Of a stretch of DNA of 25,295 nucleotides, positions 14,613 to 22,142 are shown one piece after another (position 1 is the first letter of the stretch; every line of letters begins with the position of its first letter). The translations under genes and the position numbers were made by a program. A model generated the notes under the pieces. The model saw only the letters and a program-made list of their open reading frames with translations. It ran no database searches and had not been told where the DNA came from. The DNA comes from JBFMAI01 sp964462635 (lineage in GTDB: Bacteria > Planctomycetota > Phycisphaerae > UBA1845 > Fen-1342), in the NCBI GenBank assembly GCA_964462635.1, contig CAYWYJ010000045.1, positions 1 through 25,295 of the forward strand, written 5' to 3'.

Positions 14613-15182
14613 ATGACTGAGATGACGGAGCCGACGGCGGGTGACTCCGGGATGTGGAACCGGCTGTTGAACGCCTTGGCCGAGATCGTCGCCGCCATCG
14701 ACGACGATTTGGCGGCGGGGCGGGAGCTCCCCGCCTTGCTGCTGCTCTTCACGGGCATCGACCTGCTGGCCTGGCTGGAGGCGCCCGGAGACCAGGCGGA
14801 GCTGCGCGGCAGCGATTTCAAGAGCTGGTGCCTGCGCTACCTGCTGCCCGAATCCGGTTTGGAGTGCAACGCGAACGAACTGTGGGCGGCCCGTTGCGCG
14901 CTGCTGCACAATGCGGCGGCCGAGGCACGGGAACTGCGCAAGGCGGGCACGCGGACGATCGTTTACACCACCGCCGCGGACCGCCCCGAGACGGCCCCCG
15001 TGGCCGCCTCGGACACGAAGGCCGAGTGCGTGACCGTGGCGGTCCCGGCCCTGCGGGACGCCTTCCATCAAGCCGTGACTCGGTACTGCGAGGAGTTCGA
15101 CCAGCCGGACGTGCCGGCGGCGCGCGAAGCGGCGCTCTTGCGGCGTGCGGCACGGGTGTTGGACGGCTGGCCCCGCGCCTGA
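14613..15182 (+). CDS. Uncharacterised helical protein with an R-x4-H (HEPN-like) motif
   Basis: A protein of 189 residues without a family I can name. It looks all-helical. The stretch ELWAARCALLHNAA contains R94-x4-H99, the arrangement of the catalytic motif in HEPN ribonuclease domains. A charged helix lies before it and the overall length suits a single HEPN-like domain. There is no nucleotidyltransferase (MNT) partner next to it, which many HEPN toxins have, and the motif can also appear by chance. Residues 110-140 form a polar linker before a last pair of helices. The ATG at 14613 has a poor ribosome site; a second ATG three codons later is an alternative. A hairpin follows the stop. 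The coding call is good, the HEPN reading is tentative. Confidence 0.72.
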   Translation: MTEMTEPTAGDSGMWNRLLNALAEIVAAIDDDLAAGRELPALLLLFTGIDLLAWLEAPGDQAELRGSDFKSWCLRYLLPESGLECNANELWAARCALLHNAAAEARELRKAGTRTIVYTTAADRPETAPVAASDTKAECVTVAVPALRDAFHQAVTRYCEEFDQPDVPAAREAALLRRAARVLDGWPRA

Positions 15183-15191
15183 CCGGCCCAA

Positions 15192-15214
15192 CGCCGGTTG
15201 CGCCCGGACCGGCG
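15192..15214 (+). terminator. Hairpin after the R-x4-H protein gene
   Basis: CGCCGGT and ACCGGCG form a 7-bp perfect stem with a 9-base loop, followed by ATTTCCT. It starts 10 bases after the stop at 15182 and lies between convergent genes, so a terminator role is likely, although the T-run is short. Confidence 0.5.
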
Positions 15215-15265
15215 ATTTCCTGTCATGCGGCCATACGGCGGCGGCTCAAGCCCGTGCCGCCCGCC

Positions 15266-18200
15266 TCACGATCCGGCCGGCTTGGCTTTGTTCGGATACG
15301 CCGGCAATGGGGGTTCGACGAAGCCTTCGGTCGGCAGCCGGCGCATCACGTTCTCGATGCCCGCGTCGAGCTGCGCGTCCTTGCCGCGCAGGACGTCGCC
15401 GGGCATGTTCTGCACCTCGATGTCGGGCTCGACGCCACGGCCCTCGATCAGCCAGCGGCTGTCGAGGCCGTAGAGGCCGAACTGCGGCGGCGTGACGGTG
15501 CCGCCGTCGACGAGGGGCTGGTGGGGCTCGATGCCGATCGACCCGCCCCAGGTGCGCATGCCGAGGATGGGGGCCATCTTCTTGATCTTGATGGCCTCGG
15601 CGAACATCTCGCCGTTGGAGCCCGTGTCCTCGTTGATGAGGACGACCCAGGGGCCGGCGAAGCAGCGTTCGGGGTCGCGCCAGGTGCCGCCCTCGCGCGG
15701 CTTGGTCATGCCCCAGACGCGGCGTTCCAGCCGGTCGATGATCATGTCCCCGGTGAAGCCGCCGCCGTTGTACCGGGCGTCGATAATCATGCCCTTCTTG
15801 TAGTACTGCGGGTAGAAGTACCTGGCGAATTCGATGAGCCCGGACTCGCCCATGTCGGGGAGATGTACATATCCGATCTCCCCATTGGTCATCTTGTCCA
15901 CATACGCCTTGTTGAACTCGACCCACTCGCGGTAGCGAATGCCGGCCTCGCTGGAAATCGTCTTGACGCGGTGCGTCTTGGCGTCCTCCGCGGTCGGCCG
16001 GCCGTTGTAGGTGATCGTAATGACCTTGTTCGACTTGTGTTGCAGGAACCGGTAGATTTCGTCGGCCGTTGTGACTTCCTCCCCGTCAATCTTGATGATG
16101 TAGTCGCCGACCTTGATCGGGCAGCCCGGCTCGTCGAGAGGACTGCGCTCGCCGGGATCGCCGGGCGTGCCGGGGATGATGCGCTTGATGCGGTAGTACT
16201 TGACGCCGGGCTCGATGGCCAGGTCCACGCCCAGCAGACCGGTGGGCACGCTGCGGCCGCCGTAGCTCACGTCTCCGCCCCACACGTAGGTGTGGCCGAT
16301 GTTGAGTTCGGCGATCATCTCGCCGATGAGGTAGTTCAGGTCGGCGCGATTTCCGCAGTAGGGGACAAACTTGCGGTACGCGGCCCCGACCGCTTCCCAG
16401 TCCACGCCGTGGAGATTCGGGTCGTAGAACCAGTCGCGCTGGAGGCGCCAGGCCTCGTTGAAGATCTGGAGGAATTCGGCGGGCCGGTCCAGCACAATGC
16501 GGACGTCGCGGTAGTCCACCTTGCCGTCGCCCACGTTCGCCTTCTTCCCCGTATCCACAACGCCATAGGTCGTACCGGCGCGGTAGACGGTCTTTTGATA
16601 GTCGGCGGACAGGTGGTAGTTCGCGATTCCGCCCAGCACCTTCGTGGTCTCGGCCTCCGCGAGGTCGTAGTGGTACAAGTCAAGACCGCCGCCGGTGTCA
16701 TCCGTCACCGCCTGGTACTTGGTAAACTCGTGCCCGGGCTTCTTCAGGTACAGAAAGCCCTTCTTCGTGGCTTCCAACCGGAAGAGGTTGCCCGCCTCAA
16801 CACCCTCCGCGGCCAGGATGCGGCGCTCGATACCGTCCAGGTCGATCCGGGTGCCCGCGTCCTTCTTCTCGTCGTCCTTCTTCGTGACTTCGGCCTTGGC
16901 CTCGGTGGTCGCCGGTTCCGGGGCCTTTTCCGTCGCGGCTTCCGGGGCGACCTCCGCCGCGACCTGGGTTTGCGGAGCCTCAGCCGGCTTCTCGCTCGGC
17001 GTCTCTTCGGGCTTCTTCTCCTCCTCCTTCACCTTCTCTTCGGAGTCCTTGGGAGCGAAAGGAGAGGGCGCATCGGCCTTCAGGACGACGATGTACGGGC
17101 GCGCCATGTCCAGGAAGATGTGGTTCTGGTCCACGGCCCCCATCAGCGGGTTGAAGGTGCGATTGGACAGGAAGTACAGATACCGCCCCTCCGGATCGAA
17201 GGTGGGGCTCCAATCCTGGGTCATTTCACCGGTGAGGCGGTAGGCCTTCTTCGCCTCCAGCGAATACAGGAAGATGGATTCGTACATGGTTCTTTCCATC
17301 TTCGTGTACGCGATCCAGCGGCTGTCCGGCGACCAGACGTAATCCTGAATGCCCCAGCGCTCCCACGCATCGTCGTACTCGGCCTGGTCGGCGACGGTGA
17401 TCTCCCCGGAGGCGGCGTCAACAAGGTTGAGCCGCATGAACTTGTCGGAGAACGCGATGTATTTGCTGTCGGGTGACCAGACCAGGTGCATACGGAACCC
17501 CAGCCCGCCGGTCGTGAGCTGCCGCCATTCCTTCTCCCCCTTCTGGTCGACGAGGTAGACTTCCTCCTCGCCCGTGCGGTCCGACAGGAACGCAATCCAG
17601 CGGCCGTCCGGCGACCAGGCCGCGTTCTTCTCGCGGGACGCGGTGGTCCTGGTGAGGTTGATCGGCTCGCCGTCCTTCACCGGGAGGTTCAGGATCTCGC
17701 CGCGGGCCTCGAGCAGCATCCGCACGCCCGTCGGCGAGAGCCGGAATGAACCGGTGGCCGGGGCCACGCCGACCAGTTCGGGCCGCAGGCGCGGCCGATC
17801 GGTCGGGATCTCCGCCGGCACCGGGGCGGCCTTGCCGGTCTCCAGGTCGTACAGGTGCAGCGTCTCGGCGTACTGGTAGACGATGTGCCGCGGACCGATC
17901 GAGGGGTACTTGACGTCGTAGTCCTTGTAGTGCGTCAGGCGCGTCGTCGTACCGCTGGGAAGATCATACTTGTAGAGATTGAGCGTCCCATCCTCGCGGT
18001 CGGACGTGAAGTAGATCGCGTCGCCGTGCCACATCGGGAAGTTCTCGGTCCAGTCCGTGTCCGCGATCTTGCGGTAATCGAGCTTCTCCAGGCTCCCGAT
18101 CCAGATGTCCTGGGCGGTGCCGCCGCGGTGCCGCTTCCAGGTGGCCGCCTCCCGGCTGATGCGGTTGTAGGCGATCATCTTCCCGTCGGGCGAGATGGCC

Positions 18201-18673
18201 GCCAGGCCGCCGCGGTCCACGGGCAGGCGCTCGGTCGGCCCCCCGCCGACGGGCACGCGGTAGAGCTCCTCGCCGCGCATCGGGTACTCGCGGGTGGAGC
18301 GGAACACGATCCACTTGCCGTCGGGCCACCAGCCGAGCACGCGGTCCATCGCGGGGTGGTAGGTCAGCCGGCGCGGCTCGCCCCCGGTCGCGGGCATGAC
18401 GTAGACATCCAGGCCGCCGTCGTACTGCCCGGTGAACGCGAGCCACTTGCCGTCCGGGGAGAACTTCGCCCACACCTCGTAGCCCGGATCGGACGTGATT
18501 CGTCGCGCGGGGCCCCCGCCGATCGGCACCAGCCAGAGATCGTCCTCATACGTAAAGACGATCTGGTCGTCGGACACATCGGCCATTCGCATCAGGTGGC
18601 TTTCCCCCGCGGCCGCGGCCACGAACATGAGGACCGCGCCGATCAGGACCGCACGCAGGACGGGAGTGAGCAT
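15266..18673 (-). CDS. Secreted tricorn-like protease (S41 family) with beta-propeller, PDZ and catalytic domains
   Basis: A large peptidase of 1135 residues. A signal peptide (MLTPVLRAVLIGAVLMFVAAAAG) points to export. Residues about 30-570 hold WD40/Tol-type propeller repeats with many SPDGKW motifs, as in tricorn's two propellers. An acidic/basic linker rich in E, K, P and A (about 600-660) follows; it is unusual and likely flexible. Then come the C1 helical domain, a PDZ domain around KVGDYIIKIDGEEV, and the S41 core. H794 in NIGHTYVWGGD fits tricorn's catalytic His. S1019 in EDTGSNGEM fits the nucleophile, where tricorn-type enzymes have a Ser-Asp or Ser-Asn pair. The ATG at 18673 is preferred over 18688 because AAAGGA lies 6 bases before it. 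Tricorn trims peptides; substrates here are unknown. Confidence 0.93.
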   Translation of the reverse strand: MLTPVLRAVLIGAVLMFVAAAAGESHLMRMADVSDDQIVFTYEDDLWLVPIGGGPARRITSDPGYEVWAKFSPDGKWLAFTGQYDGGLDVYVMPATGGEPRRLTYHPAMDRVLGWWPDGKWIVFRSTREYPMRGEELYRVPVGGGPTERLPVDRGGLAAISPDGKMIAYNRISREAATWKRHRGGTAQDIWIGSLEKLDYRKIADTDWTENFPMWHGDAIYFTSDREDGTLNLYKYDLPSGTTTRLTHYKDYDVKYPSIGPRHIVYQYAETLHLYDLETGKAAPVPAEIPTDRPRLRPELVGVAPATGSFRLSPTGVRMLLEARGEILNLPVKDGEPINLTRTTASREKNAAWSPDGRWIAFLSDRTGEEEVYLVDQKGEKEWRQLTTGGLGFRMHLVWSPDSKYIAFSDKFMRLNLVDAASGEITVADQAEYDDAWERWGIQDYVWSPDSRWIAYTKMERTMYESIFLYSLEAKKAYRLTGEMTQDWSPTFDPEGRYLYFLSNRTFNPLMGAVDQNHIFLDMARPYIVVLKADAPSPFAPKDSEEKVKEEEKKPEETPSEKPAEAPQTQVAAEVAPEAATEKAPEPATTEAKAEVTKKDDEKKDAGTRIDLDGIERRILAAEGVEAGNLFRLEATKKGFLYLKKPGHEFTKYQAVTDDTGGGLDLYHYDLAEAETTKVLGGIANYHLSADYQKTVYRAGTTYGVVDTGKKANVGDGKVDYRDVRIVLDRPAEFLQIFNEAWRLQRDWFYDPNLHGVDWEAVGAAYRKFVPYCGNRADLNYLIGEMIAELNIGHTYVWGGDVSYGGRSVPTGLLGVDLAIEPGVKYYRIKRIIPGTPGDPGERSPLDEPGCPIKVGDYIIKIDGEEVTTADEIYRFLQHKSNKVITITYNGRPTAEDAKTHRVKTISSEAGIRYREWVEFNKAYVDKMTNGEIGYVHLPDMGESGLIEFARYFYPQYYKKGMIIDARYNGGGFTGDMIIDRLERRVWGMTKPREGGTWRDPERCFAGPWVVLINEDTGSNGEMFAEAIKIKKMAPILGMRTWGGSIGIEPHQPLVDGGTVTPPQFGLYGLDSRWLIEGRGVEPDIEVQNMPGDVLRGKDAQLDAGIENVMRRLPTEGFVEPPLPAYPNKAKPAGS

Positions 18674-18909
18674 GGGAGTTCCTTTCATGCACGGGGACCG
18701 ATGCTGCGGCCGGCGACAACCACCCGGCCTGGCCCCACGGGTCGCGACGACGGATCCGCGCAGCCCGCCGGGGAAACCCTGGATGTTAACGAACCGGCCG
18801 GAGGCCGCCAACCGGCCGGCGGCAGCGGTTACGGGTATCGACAACCCGCGTCGAGGCGGCCGGTGCCCGCGGACCGTGAGCGTTCACGGAAACGTGGACG
18901 AGAAAAATC

Positions 18910-18938
18910 TTGTGATTCCCGGACGTGGTAGTTAAATT
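18910..18938 (+). promoter_or_regulatory. Possible promoter TTGTGA-N17-TAAATT upstream of the PEP-CTERM gene
   Basis: The -35-like TTGTGA (18910-18915) and the -10-like TAAATT (18933-18938) are separated by 17 bases and lie in the only AT-rich patch of the gap. The resulting leader to the GTG at 19187 would be about 240 bases long. Confidence 0.35.
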
Positions 18939-19015
18939 ACGCCCGTGAGGAGGCTGCGGCCCGTCTGAGTGCAGGCACATCTGTTACCGCGGCACATGTG
19001 AGGAAAGGAGGTGCG

Positions 19016-19093
19016 GTGGCGTCGTCACGCGCGAACGCGGTGACCGGCGCAACGATGGGCAGTGGGCAATTCACGGTGATTCGCGTCGTGTGA
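19016..19093 (+). CDS. Possible 25-codon leader frame
   Basis: GTG at 19016 opens a frame of 25 codons ending in TGA at 19091-19093. It follows AAAGGAGGTG (19004-19013), a ten-base complement to the 16S rRNA 3' end. The spacing to the GTG is short (3 bases after AGGAGG), which weakens the case. The peptide has no recognisable feature. It may instead be a ribosome-loading or regulatory leader. Confidence 0.2.
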   Translation: MASSRANAVTGATMGSGQFTVIRVV

Positions 19094-19186
19094 GACTTGG
19101 CGGACGAGGGCACCGTGCCCGCGGGCCGCCGCTGGTAGCTTCGGACCGTTAGTACTCATGGTCCTGGTGAGGAGGAGGTGATCAGA

Positions 19187-19999
19187 GTGGCTATCGGAAG
19201 AAGTATCCTGGCGCTAGTGGGGGTCGGCCTGCTCGCCTGCACGGCGAGCGCACAGTGGACAGCGGACTTTGAGCCGCCAACGTACAGCGGATCGGCGGCG
19301 GGAACGGTGCTGAGCGGCCAAGAGGGTTGGTACCTGCCGGTGACGAGCCCGCCGGGCAAGGATTACAACGTCTTCACTTACGCGAACAACGCCTACGGTT
19401 TCGTGCAGAACCCGGAGGGCGGGGCGCAGTTCGCCGCGGGCCGGTCGCAAGGCAGCACCGATTACGCCCGGGCCGAGCACGTGTACGACTGGGGCACGGG
19501 TGGTTGGACCGTGACGTGGGACATTGCCGCGAAGTTCGACGGCACACTGCCCGCGTCGGACTACCTGGGGAGCTTCTCGCTCCAGCCGTCGGCCACGGCG
19601 CGGTACTGGCAGACGCTGTTTGTCTGGAACAACCTCAACACCGCGGACAAGTGGCACATCAACTACATCACGTCCGAGAACGCGCTGCCGGGGGTCACGC
19701 CGGGGCCGGAGTGGGACAACCTTGATCCCAACCACTGGTACCGGCTGTGGACCACCTTCAGCATGGCCACGGGCAAGATCACGGAGATCGCGATCAAGGA
19801 CTTGACGACGGGCATCAAGACGACGCTCCAGGTCAACTGGACCTTCGTCAACCCGACCAGTCCTGATCCGACCGCCCTGCGGTTCTTCACCGGCGGCACC
19901 GTCGCGGGCAATATCTGTGCCTGGGACAACCTGGACGTAATCCCCGAGCCGACGTCGTTGCTACTGATGGCGTCAATGTTGCTGCTGCGCCGGCGGTAG
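19187..19999 (+). CDS. Secreted protein with C-terminal PEP-CTERM sorting signal
   Basis: An exported protein of 270 residues. A signal peptide with hydrophobic core SILALVGVGLLA ends ASA before QWTADFE. The C-terminus is a classic PEP-CTERM tail: PEP at residues 253-255, then TSLLLMASMLLL and a final RRR. Such proteins are cut by an exosortase and attached or released at the cell surface. No exosortase is in the window. The middle part is rich in W, Y, G and T and looks like an all-beta sandwich, perhaps lectin- or glucanase-like, but I recognise no catalytic residues. GTG at 19187 was chosen because GGAGGTGATC (19174-19183) is placed correctly for it; GTG at 19178 lies inside that site. Tandem hairpins follow the stop. 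Confidence 0.86.
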   Translation: MAIGRSILALVGVGLLACTASAQWTADFEPPTYSGSAAGTVLSGQEGWYLPVTSPPGKDYNVFTYANNAYGFVQNPEGGAQFAAGRSQGSTDYARAEHVYDWGTGGWTVTWDIAAKFDGTLPASDYLGSFSLQPSATARYWQTLFVWNNLNTADKWHINYITSENALPGVTPGPEWDNLDPNHWYRLWTTFSMATGKITEIAIKDLTTGIKTTLQVNWTFVNPTSPDPTALRFFTGGTVAGNICAWDNLDVIPEPTSLLLMASMLLLRRR

Positions 20000-20030
20000 T
20001 TCCGCCTGGCTGAACGAGTTTACCTCCCTG

Positions 20031-20083
20031 GCGGGCCGCTCGGGCACGATGCCGGGCGGCCCGCCCGCTCGTTTCGCGGGCGG
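20031..20083 (+). terminator. Two overlapping GC-rich hairpins after the PEP-CTERM gene
   Basis: GCGGGCCGC/GCGGCCCGC (20031-20039 with 20056-20064, 9 bp) and CCGCCCGC/GCGGGCGG (20061-20068 with 20076-20083, 8 bp) share four bases, so only one can form fully at a time. No T-run follows. They probably terminate or punctuate transcription after 19999. Confidence 0.45.
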
Positions 20084-20099
20084 CGCGGGCGAGATCGGG

Positions 20100-20128
20100 T
20101 TGTCCGCGGGGGGCACCGCCTGGTATGC
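20100..20128 (+). promoter_or_regulatory. Possible promoter TTGTCC-N17-TATGCT for the Asp-box gene
   Basis: TTGTCC (20100-20105) and TATGCT (20123-20128) are spaced by 17 bases, 76 bases before the ATG at 20205. TATGCT within GGTATGCTG also occurs at 7196-7204 before the metal transporter. Confidence 0.4.
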
Positions 20129-20204
20129 TGAGATTCGGATCGCCGTCGCGGACCGCCCCGCACGTCTCACGTCCGCCGCGGCGTTCCAAGCTGGAGGGAG
20201 TGCG

Positions 20205-21752
20205 ATGCACGTCCACGCACCAATTCGAGTGCTCGGTTTGAGCGTTCTGGTTCTGGCCGCCGGCGCGGTCGCGGTCCCCACCTTCGGCCAGCGCGGTTAT
20301 CAGGTCAACGTGGATGCCTTCGGCCACGACATCCTCGGCGACGCGGCCAACGAGCCGACGATCGCCGTGAGCCCGCTGAATCCGAACATCATCGTGGTCG
20401 GGTGGCGGCAGTTTGACACGGTCACGTCGGACCGGCGGCGTGCCGGGGTCGCGTACACGACCGATGGAGGGTTGACGTGGACCGCCGGCGTACTCGCCAC
20501 GCCCCCCGGCCAGCCCGCCGGCGCGGGGCAGACCGACCCGGTCCTGTGCGTGGATTCCGACGGCGTCTTCGGCTACTGGAGCGAGCTGTTCGATCCCTCG
20601 CCGTACACGCAATACCTCTACACGTCGCAGACCGGCGGCGCGACCTGGAGCACGCCGGTCAAGGTGGTCAATCCGCCGGTCCACGGCGACAAACCGTGGT
20701 TCGTCATCGACCGCACGACCGGCATCGGGCGCGGCAACCTCTATGGCGGCTGGAGCAGCTTCAGCGGCAATAGCTACACGATCTTCACGCGGTCGACCGA
20801 CGGCGGGCAGACTTTTTCGACGCCGGTGCGCATCGCCGACCAGGACGGGCGGCAATTCATGCTGCACTTTGCGATCGGGCCGGACGGCGAGTTGTACGCC
20901 GCGTGGCGGCACTACCCCTCGAACTCGATCTTCGTGACGAAGTCGACCAACGCGCAGAATCCGGCGGCGCAGCCGACGTTTGACGCGTTGGGCGCGGGCG
21001 GGGTCAACGGCCTGGACGTGAGGATCGACAACGGCAACGATCCGGGCTTTCCCTTCCTGAACCCCGTCGGCTTCCACCAGCTCTGGCTCGGGGTGGACCG
21101 CACCGGCGGGCCGCGACGCGGCTGGGTCTACTGCGTCTGGTCCGATGCCCGCAGCGACGTGTGCGACATCATTCTTGCCCGCAGCACGGACGGCGGCCAC
21201 ACGTGGCAATCGGGGATCCGCGTGAACGACGACCCGCTGGGCAACGGCCGCTACCAGTGGATGGTCGCCATGGACGTGGCCCCCAACGGCCGCATCGACG
21301 TGGTCTGGTACGACACGCGCGACGACCCGCAGAACCGCCGCTCCGCCCTGTACTACAGCAACTCCATCGACGGCGGCGTCACCTGGTCCGCCAACCAGCG
21401 AATCAGCGACGCGTTCGACACGACGATCGGCTACCCGGTGCAGCAGAAGATCGGCGATTACAACCAGATCGTCTCGGCCGACGAGGTCGTCCACATCATC
21501 TACGCCGCGACGTTCAACGGCGGGGAGGACATCTGGTACCTGCCGATCGCGCCGTTCGTTGCGGGTGATCTGAACTGTGACGGGCGGGTCGATTTTGGCG
21601 ACATCAACCCGTTCGTGCTGGCGCTGACGAACCCGCCCGCGTACGCCGTCCGCTACCCCGGCTGTCCGATCCTGAACGGCGACATCAACGGCGACGGGTT
21701 CGTGGACTTCGGCGACATTAATCCGTTTGTACGGCTGCTGACCGGTCCGTAA
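20205..21752 (+). CDS. Secreted Asp-box (BNR, sialidase-like) propeller protein with dockerin-like C-terminus
   Basis: An exported protein of 515 residues. The signal peptide IRVLGLSVLVLAAGAVAVPTFG is followed by a propeller with at least five Asp boxes: TTDGGLTW, TGGATWS, STDGGQTF, STDGGHTW, SIDGGVTW. Asp boxes mark sialidase-type folds, but I cannot assign the sialidase catalytic arginine triad or nucleophile, so activity is open. The C-terminus has two calcium-binding dockerin-like repeats (from residues 454 and 492), each GDxNxDGxVDFGDINPFV. This tail is common in planctomycete secreted proteins, where its partner is unknown, and it is not proof of a cellulosome. The ATG at 20205 follows GGAGGGAG at a good distance. 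The upstream in-frame extension is GC-rich noise. Confidence 0.9.
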   Translation: MHVHAPIRVLGLSVLVLAAGAVAVPTFGQRGYQVNVDAFGHDILGDAANEPTIAVSPLNPNIIVVGWRQFDTVTSDRRRAGVAYTTDGGLTWTAGVLATPPGQPAGAGQTDPVLCVDSDGVFGYWSELFDPSPYTQYLYTSQTGGATWSTPVKVVNPPVHGDKPWFVIDRTTGIGRGNLYGGWSSFSGNSYTIFTRSTDGGQTFSTPVRIADQDGRQFMLHFAIGPDGELYAAWRHYPSNSIFVTKSTNAQNPAAQPTFDALGAGGVNGLDVRIDNGNDPGFPFLNPVGFHQLWLGVDRTGGPRRGWVYCVWSDARSDVCDIILARSTDGGHTWQSGIRVNDDPLGNGRYQWMVAMDVAPNGRIDVVWYDTRDDPQNRRSALYYSNSIDGGVTWSANQRISDAFDTTIGYPVQQKIGDYNQIVSADEVVHIIYAATFNGGEDIWYLPIAPFVAGDLNCDGRVDFGDINPFVLALTNPPAYAVRYPGCPILNGDINGDGFVDFGDINPFVRLLTGP

Positions 21753-21898
21753 CAGCCGCGGAGCTGCCTGCGTGGAGGCCGCAACGGCCGGCCGAGCCGG
21801 CATCAGGAGAGCGCGGCGGGCCGCAGGCGGGTAGTCCGTCGCCCGATCGCGTGTCATCCCGGTGCGTGCCCGGGAGCCCACGATTCCCCGGATCTCCG

Positions 21899-22003
21899 CC
21901 GCCCTTTCAGGGCGGAAGCGCCTCGGGCGAACCCGATCCACGGGCTCGCTGCGCGTCGCCCGTGGCCACAGCCCGCGGCCCCGGTGGGGCCGGTTGACCG
22001 GCC
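21899..22003. repeat. Cluster of four hairpins (REP/BIME-like)
   Basis: Four perfect stems lie in a row: 21899-21915 (7 bp, loop 3), 21938-21965 (8 bp, loop 12), 21977-21991 (6 bp, loop 3) and 21988-22003 (7 bp, loop 2). The last two overlap and exclude each other. CCACGGGC...GCCCGTGG hairpins of this kind recall dispersed intergenic elements in planctomycete genomes, from memory. They follow a dockerin-type gene by about 145 bases. Confidence 0.55.
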
Positions 22004-22048
22004 GAGTCTGCGACGGCCCCGGCCGATTGGGCGTGGCGCGCTCGCCCG

Positions 22049-22077
22049 TTGACGCCGGCGGGGCCACGCGGTAATTT
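22049..22077 (+). promoter_or_regulatory. Possible promoter TTGACG-N17-TAATTT for the aminotransferase
   Basis: TTGACG (22049-22054) is a 5/6 match to the -35 consensus. TAATTT (22072-22077), after exactly 17 bases, keeps the three most conserved -10 positions. The predicted leader is about 58 bases. Confidence 0.45.
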
Positions 22078-22142
22078 GCGTGGTTTCCCCCGGCCCGAGT
22101 GGCATGGGCCGGCGGGGGTTCCGCTTTCAGGACACCCATCCC

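Larger units (their letters stand above)
18674..19186. other. 513-bp divergent gap between the tricorn-like protease and the PEP-CTERM gene
   Basis: No long gene fits here. It holds an AT-rich island at 18895-18940 with a plausible promoter, two very strong ribosome-binding sequences about 170 bases apart, and a possible 25-codon frame after the first. The left third (18689-18890) is GC-rich and I see no protease promoter I would defend. Confidence 0.6.
21753..22142. other. 390-bp intergenic region with a hairpin cluster and the aminotransferase promoter
   Basis: I see no gene here. 21753-21890 is featureless GC-rich sequence, 21899-22003 carries four hairpins, and 22049-22077 carries a promoter-like pair. 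Short frames through it have no ribosome site. Confidence 0.6.

Noticed and set aside
14329..15182. Toxin-antitoxin pair formed by the hydrophobic peptide and the R-x4-H protein
   Set aside because: They are divergent, not co-transcribed and 179 bases apart, and neither has a recognised toxin or antitoxin family match.
14654..17476. Long plus-strand frame opposite the tricorn-like protease
   Set aside because: It reads through the complement of an unmistakable gene and part of another and shows only low-complexity composition.
20600..21420. Active sialidase call for the Asp-box protein
   Set aside because: Asp boxes occur in many propellers without sialidase activity, and I could not identify the arginine triad and the Tyr/Glu/Asp catalytic set.
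21564..21740. Cellulosome component based on dockerin repeats
   Set aside because: Dockerin-like calcium repeats are widespread in planctomycete secreted proteins without cohesins. No cohesin or glycoside hydrolase is here.
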